Source: an uncultured Paracoccaceae bacterium (GTDB lineage: Bacteria; Pseudomonadota; Alphaproteobacteria; Rhodobacterales; Rhodobacteraceae). From it: a stretch of 64,000 bases of DNA. The translations under genes and the position numbers were made by a program. Location: contig CANLYJ010000002.1 in the NCBI GenBank assembly GCA_947495295.1, positions 744,001 to 808,000 on the forward strand. The letters are read 5' to 3'. Below are positions 60,277 to 64,000 of this stretch, in pieces. The notes below the pieces were generated by a model, which was given only the letters and a program-made list of their open reading frames with translations, was not told the origin of the DNA and did not search any database. Each line of letters opens with the position of its first letter. The stretch's first letter is position 1.

Positions 60277-61080
60277 ATGAAAGAACAAGCAATGATGGGT
60301 GTGCGCCGATTTGGCCGGGTCAACTGGCTGGGCACATGGACATTGATGCGCCGCGAAACACGCCGTTTCATGAATGTCTGGTCGCAGACGGTCATGGCGC
60401 CGCTAATCAATGCGGGCCTTTTCTTGATGATCTTTACCATCGCCATCGGACCTAGCCGGGGGGATGTGATGGGTGTCCCTTTCATGACCTTCTTGGCCCC
60501 CGGCATCCTGACGATGACGGTGATCCAGAACGCCTTTGCAAATACATCATCCAGCCTGACCTCGGCCAAGATGCAGGGCAATATCGTTGATACGCTGATG
60601 CCGCCCTTATCGGCGGCCGAACTGGTGGTGGGTTATCTGAGCGGCGCGGTCGTGCGCGGGTTCCTTGTGGCGGTTGTCATCGGGGCGGGGGCTGCCATCT
60701 TTCTTGGTGTCGTCATCCAGCAACCGCTATGGGTGATTTGCTTTGTTTTGCTGGGGTCCGTGTTGATGGGCGGGCTTGGCATGATTGCGGGCATCTTTGC
60801 CAACAAGTTTGACGAGCTTTCCGCGATTTCCAATTTTCTGATCACACCCTTGGCGTTCCTGTCCGGGACGTTCTATTCGATTGATGCATTGCCCCCGTTT
60901 TTGCAGACGCTCAGCCATATCAACCCGTTCTTTTATGTGATCGACGGGGTGCGCTTTGGCATGATCGGGGTCAGCGACAGCAGCCCATGGATTGGCCTGG
61001 GTGTTGTAGGGGTGGCCTGTGTCATCGTGGTTGGCATTTGCTGGCGCTGGATGAAAACAGGCTTCCGGTTGAAGAGCTAG
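60277..61080 (+). CDS. ABC-2-type transporter permease
   Basis: 267 residues with six membrane segments, ABC2_membrane fold. Signature regions are GVPFMTFLAPGILTMTVIQN and NFLITPLAFLSGTFYSIDAL, typical of the YadH-like exporter permeases. No ATPase gene is adjacent in this window, which is unusual because yadG normally is next to yadH; it may use one encoded elsewhere. It is divergent from gcrA, with 127 bp between starts, and its stop overlaps that of the convergent gene. Confidence 0.9.
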   Translation: MKEQAMMGVRRFGRVNWLGTWTLMRRETRRFMNVWSQTVMAPLINAGLFLMIFTIAIGPSRGDVMGVPFMTFLAPGILTMTVIQNAFANTSSSLTSAKMQGNIVDTLMPPLSAAELVVGYLSGAVVRGFLVAVVIGAGAAIFLGVVIQQPLWVICFVLLGSVLMGGLGMIAGIFANKFDELSAISNFLITPLAFLSGTFYSIDALPPFLQTLSHINPFFYVIDGVRFGMIGVSDSSPWIGLGVVGVACVIVVGICWRWMKTGFRLKS

Positions 61081-61490
61081 AAAACGTCCCGCAAGGGCAC
61101 GCCGCGTTCGGCCATAACCTCGGACAGTTCATCAATATCGGGCAGGTCACCGGCAAATGTGCCTTCTTCGCGTCCGTCTTTGTAAACGATGGTCACTGTG
61201 CATTCGGCGCTAAGTTCGGTGACCCGTAGATACGCGATGTCATCCAAAGGAATGGATCGGGGTTTGCGCCAGGCTGCCAATGTCAGGTGATCCTGATCCA
61301 CCCGAATGCCCGAGATCGGTTTGGGAAGCAGCATCCATGTAAACGTAATCGCGCTGAGCGCCCAGACCAGCGTCATCAGATGTTGCGCCCCCGTCAGGGT
61401 CACGACAGTCATCAACAATATAATGGCAATCGCAAACAACCGGATCACCCATTGATTCGGTGCTCTGCGATACTCGTAAACGTCGTTCAT
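61077..61490 (-). CDS. Small membrane-anchored protein, unknown function
   Basis: 137 residues from ATG 61490 (the frame is open to 61523). Two hydrophobic segments near residues 16-33 and 37-53, then a cytosolic beta-rich part of ~80 residues (GIRVDQDHLTLAAWRKPRSI) like a PH-type or DUF-type domain. Its last 4 bp overlap the stop of the ABC-2 permease gene. No family recognised. Confidence 0.65.
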   Translation of the reverse strand: MNDVYEYRRAPNQWVIRLFAIAIILLMTVVTLTGAQHLMTLVWALSAITFTWMLLPKPISGIRVDQDHLTLAAWRKPRSIPLDDIAYLRVTELSAECTVTIVYKDGREEGTFAGDLPDIDELSEVMAERGVPLRDVF

Positions 61491-61559
61491 GATCGCGCAT
61501 CTAGCCCAAAATCGTGGCTGCAATTTGACCGGGGCAGTATGGGTGTTGCCGTATTCTGA

Positions 61560-62438
61560 TCAAGCGATCTTTCTATTTTCCCGCCAGGCAAGCAAAGTTG
61601 CGCCGGTCAGGATGATCGCAGCGCCGCAGATGCTGATCACATCAGGTACAACATCAAAGATCAGCAGATCGTAAAGTGCCGCAAAGATCAGCGTGACATA
61701 GCTGAATGGCGTCACGAAGCTGGCATCGGCCCGGGCCACGGCATTCACGAAACATGTTTGGGCTGCGGCCATCAGGACCCCGATCCCGACAAGGGCCGCC
61801 CATTGTGCCTGCGTCGGTGGCACCCAGACAGGCCAAACCGCGAGCGACGCGATGACCAGCCCAAGCGCGTTATTGGTCAGAAGGATCTGAAAGGCCGGTT
61901 CCTTATTGGCCAGTTTCTTGATGAAGATCAGCTCCATCCCCATGATGACCGCCGCCCCAAGGGCCAAAAGCCCCGCCAGTTGAAAACTATCAGGTCCGGG
62001 GCGCAGCAAGATCATCGCTCCACCAAGCGCCATGATGGCCGCTGTCCAACGCCACGGCCCGACGCGTTCACCCAGCAAGGGGATCGCCAGCAGCATGCCG
62101 AAAACCGGGTTGAGAAAACTGATCGCGGTTGCGTCTGAAAGCGGGATATAGCTGACCGCGGCAAACATCAGCGTCACACCGCCCCATCCAAACAGGGTGC
62201 GCCCGATATGCAGGCCCCAATCCGGTCTTCTCAGGGTTGGTCTGTAGAGTGCTGCCGCCGTGGCAATCGCCATGAATGCAAAAAGGAATCGTCCATGGCT
62301 GATCTGCAAAGGGTGCAGCGGATCGCCCAGGAAATCAGTGCCCAGTGTTTTTGCAAACAGCATCGTCCCCGCAATGAAGGCCGTCGCCGTCAGCATCAGG
62401 GCAACAGCAAGTGGAGGATTGGATGCGCGCAGGGTCAT
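61560..62438 (-). CDS. EamA/DMT-family exporter
   Basis: 292 residues from ATG 62438; the open frame to 62603 contains no membrane segment before this. Ten hydrophobic segments, two EamA repeats, each beginning with the family-typical patterns (FLFAFMAIATAAALYR; FLNPVFGMLLAIPLLGERVG). Members export amino acids, nucleosides or other metabolites. It is divergent from the DHFR-domain gene. Confidence 0.88.
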   Translation of the reverse strand: MTLRASNPPLAVALMLTATAFIAGTMLFAKTLGTDFLGDPLHPLQISHGRFLFAFMAIATAAALYRPTLRRPDWGLHIGRTLFGWGGVTLMFAAVSYIPLSDATAISFLNPVFGMLLAIPLLGERVGPWRWTAAIMALGGAMILLRPGPDSFQLAGLLALGAAVIMGMELIFIKKLANKEPAFQILLTNNALGLVIASLAVWPVWVPPTQAQWAALVGIGVLMAAAQTCFVNAVARADASFVTPFSYVTLIFAALYDLLIFDVVPDVISICGAAIILTGATLLAWRENRKIA

Positions 62439-62589
62439 GCCCGCTTTCTGAACTGCGCCTTTGTCCTTGGCAATTGCGGAAATGGCCTGCGATATGCTAA
62501 CTGATTGAGAAGAAAAAGGAGTGCCCTGCCAGTGATCAAGTAACGGACCGCTATCCATCCATTTGATCCAACTTTGCGGGAGCACATTC

Positions 62590-63114
62590 ATGCAACCCAT
62601 CATCTATGACGTCGCCGTGTCGGCTGACGGTTACATCGCGGGTGCGTCTGGCGACGTGTCCCTTTTTCCTCATACCGGTGAGGTGGTCGACGACTACACC
62701 GCCCGGCTGCAAACCTACGCTGCCGTCATCATGGGGCGGGCGACCTATGAATTCGGTTACGCTTTCGGGCTGAAACCGGGACAGAACCCGTACCCATGGG
62801 CGCAATCCCTGGTCATTTCGAAAACGATGGACCTGCCAACTGACGCCCAGATCGAGAAGGTCACTGACCCGATGCCACGTATCGAAACCTTGCGGGCAGA
62901 AGCGGCGGGTCCGATCTATCTTTGCGGTGGGGGAATTCTTGCAGGGCTCTTGCTACGGGCCGGATATATCACCCATCTGCGGCTGAAACGGGCACCAATC
63001 CTTTTGGGGCAGGGCGTTCCGCTTTTCACCGGTGAGGTGCCTGCCAGGCAGATGCAACTGACGGACCATAGGATATATGAAAGCGGCGTGATCTATCAGG
63101 AATACACGCTTTGA
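62590..63114 (+). CDS. Dihydrofolate reductase-domain (RibD_C-like) protein
   Basis: 174 residues from ATG 62590, with GGGAG 9 bases upstream; the frame is open to 62563. The fold is of the DHFR/RibD C-terminal type: YDVAVSADGYIAGASGDVSL at the start, MGRATYEFG and GPIYLCGGGILAGLLL are all typical. It is a small NADPH reductase of unknown substrate and not a folate enzyme by default. A strong terminator follows. Confidence 0.85.
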   Translation: MQPIIYDVAVSADGYIAGASGDVSLFPHTGEVVDDYTARLQTYAAVIMGRATYEFGYAFGLKPGQNPYPWAQSLVISKTMDLPTDAQIEKVTDPMPRIETLRAEAAGPIYLCGGGILAGLLLRAGYITHLRLKRAPILLGQGVPLFTGEVPARQMQLTDHRIYESGVIYQEYTL

Positions 63115-63119
63115 GCGTT

Positions 63120-63149
63120 GCCCCGGCGACCCGTTCGCCGGGGCGTTTT
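63120..63149 (+). terminator. Intrinsic terminator after the DHFR-domain gene
   Basis: GCCCCGGCGA (63120-63129) and TCGCCGGGGC (63135-63144) form a 10-bp perfect stem with a 5-nt loop, followed by GTTTTC. The end of the convergent AAA gene is at 63149, within the T tract. Confidence 0.85.
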
Positions 63150-63928
63150 CAAAACTGGCTTTCCGTTTCATCCGCGATGGCTTCGGCGATGAACGCTTCC
63201 GGATCGATTGTAAAATCCTGATAAAGCCGGAAATGTGAGGTCTCGCGATAATCGACCGGGGTGATCCCGCCCTTGGTGATCTGCCAGATATCGGCACCGG
63301 GCAAGGCCATCAGGATTGGCGAATGGGTTGCCATAATCACCTGTGCCTTTGCGCTCAACTGGATACGGTTGAGAATACGCAGGAGGCCAAGCTGGCGCTT
63401 GGGTGACAGCGCACTTTCCGGTTCATCCATGAAGTATATGCCTTGCCGCGCCATGCGTTCTTCGAAGACGCGCATGAAGCCTTCGCCGTGGGAATGGGAC
63501 AGAAAATCTGGTGGAGCTTCGCCAGCATCCTGCGCAGCCTCGTCCAGATATCGAGCAACACTAAAGAAGCTTTCGGCCTTGAAAAACCAGCCATTTGTTA
63601 TTCTCGGCAACCACGCGGCACGGATCGCCTGCGCGAGGAGCGAACCGCTGCGATCCTTTGCGCGGCTATGATCGACAGGCATATATCCCTTCCCGCCGCC
63701 CGACTCATCGTAACCCGATAATGCGGCGATCGCTTCGATCAGCGTTGATTTGCCAGTGCCGTTTTCGCCAATGATAATTGTCACTGGCGCTGTGAAGCTC
63801 AATTCGAAATCCGGATCCTGCAACCAATGCAGATTAAACGGGTAACCATTCTCCATCTTCTCGGGGCGCAAGGTGATCCGTTTCAGAAACGGCGCATCCA
63901 GCTTTGTCTGATACTGTTTGCGAGGCAT
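63149..63928 (-). CDS. Small AAA-family predicted ATPase
   Basis: 259 residues. Walker A GENGTGKST near residue 54, Walker B with IYFMDEPESALSP near 165, and a switch histidine in MATHSPILMAL. There is no long coiled coil, so it is the compact predicted-ATPase type (COG3910-like), not SMC or RecF. Function unknown; some relatives are stand-alone, others belong to defence or plasmid genes. The ATG at 63928 is 72 bp from the right edge; the region beyond has no visible gene. Confidence 0.8.
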   Translation of the reverse strand: MPRKQYQTKLDAPFLKRITLRPEKMENGYPFNLHWLQDPDFELSFTAPVTIIIGENGTGKSTLIEAIAALSGYDESGGGKGYMPVDHSRAKDRSGSLLAQAIRAAWLPRITNGWFFKAESFFSVARYLDEAAQDAGEAPPDFLSHSHGEGFMRVFEERMARQGIYFMDEPESALSPKRQLGLLRILNRIQLSAKAQVIMATHSPILMALPGADIWQITKGGITPVDYRETSHFRLYQDFTIDPEAFIAEAIADETESQF

Positions 63929-64000
63929 GACACGGGGCTCATTGAAAATTCGTCCTTCCTTATGCCCTCATTTCCCGCTATCCCGCCAGCATGATGATAA

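Noticed and set aside
63149..63928. Anti-phage OLD-type or SMC-like ATPase
   Set aside because: Too short and without TOPRIM or coiled coils; no partner gene inside the window.

Overview
The window reads as chromosomal DNA of a Roseobacter-group Rhodobacteraceae (Alphaproteobacteria). The grounds are a GcrA cell-cycle regulator, a complete TRAP transporter, the ectoine-degradation pair doeA/doeB, urea transporter urtABCDE, a GAF-PtsP nitrogen-PTS enzyme I, moderately high GC, and many ATGA or TGATG gene overlaps. The genus cannot be fixed from the sequence. I saw no tRNA, rRNA, CRISPR array, integrase or complete insertion sequence.

Layout. Bases 1-7692 form a co-directional catabolic cluster: an HpsN-type histidinol-dehydrogenase-family enzyme cut by the left edge, an SDR, a LacI regulator, a SnoaL-like protein, a bicupin, a MetE-family protein and a GlcD-type flavoprotein. 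Bases 7760-18495 are mixed: a membrane protein, mtnP-apt purine salvage, a SulP transporter, a TetR unit, a flavin reductase, a GNAT, an EcsC-like protein and ptsP. lysC follows. Then come doeB-doeA with a GntR regulator, divergent from a Gfo/Idh - TRAP (P-Q-M) - two-domain dehydroshikimate-dehydratase/HPPD-like protein - citryl-CoA-lyase-like operon (19902-29654). After an SLC13 permease lie urtABCDE (32065-37958) and, convergent to it, a thiamine operon (thiM-thiE-thiD-SDR) behind a clear TPP riboswitch. An AraC regulator, four small secreted proteins and a MATE exporter follow.

The most unusual region is 46491-58545 on the minus strand, nine closely packed genes. In transcription order they are a TIR-domain protein, an SPFH-like cytosolic protein, a two-TM protein, an 835-residue periplasmic vWA protein, an ABC ATPase, an FtsX/MacB-type permease, a formylglycine-generating-enzyme-like periplasmic protein without the usual cysteines, a glycine-zipper lipoprotein and a trypsin-like protease with a peptidoglycan-binding-like domain. 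Lipoprotein, FGE-like protein, permease, ATPase and vWA protein match in kind the TagQRST-PpkA envelope-sensing module that controls type VI secretion in Pseudomonas. Here there is no T6SS gene and no kinase, and the module is joined to a TIR protein that keeps a SARM1-like glutamate. I propose an envelope-damage sensor coupled to a TIR effector; that link is inference.

The right end (58655-63928) is ordinary: an SDR, gcrA with its terminator, an ABC-2 permease, a small membrane protein, an EamA exporter, a DHFR-domain protein and a small AAA ATPase. Three convergent gene pairs in the window share their stop codons within 4 bp.
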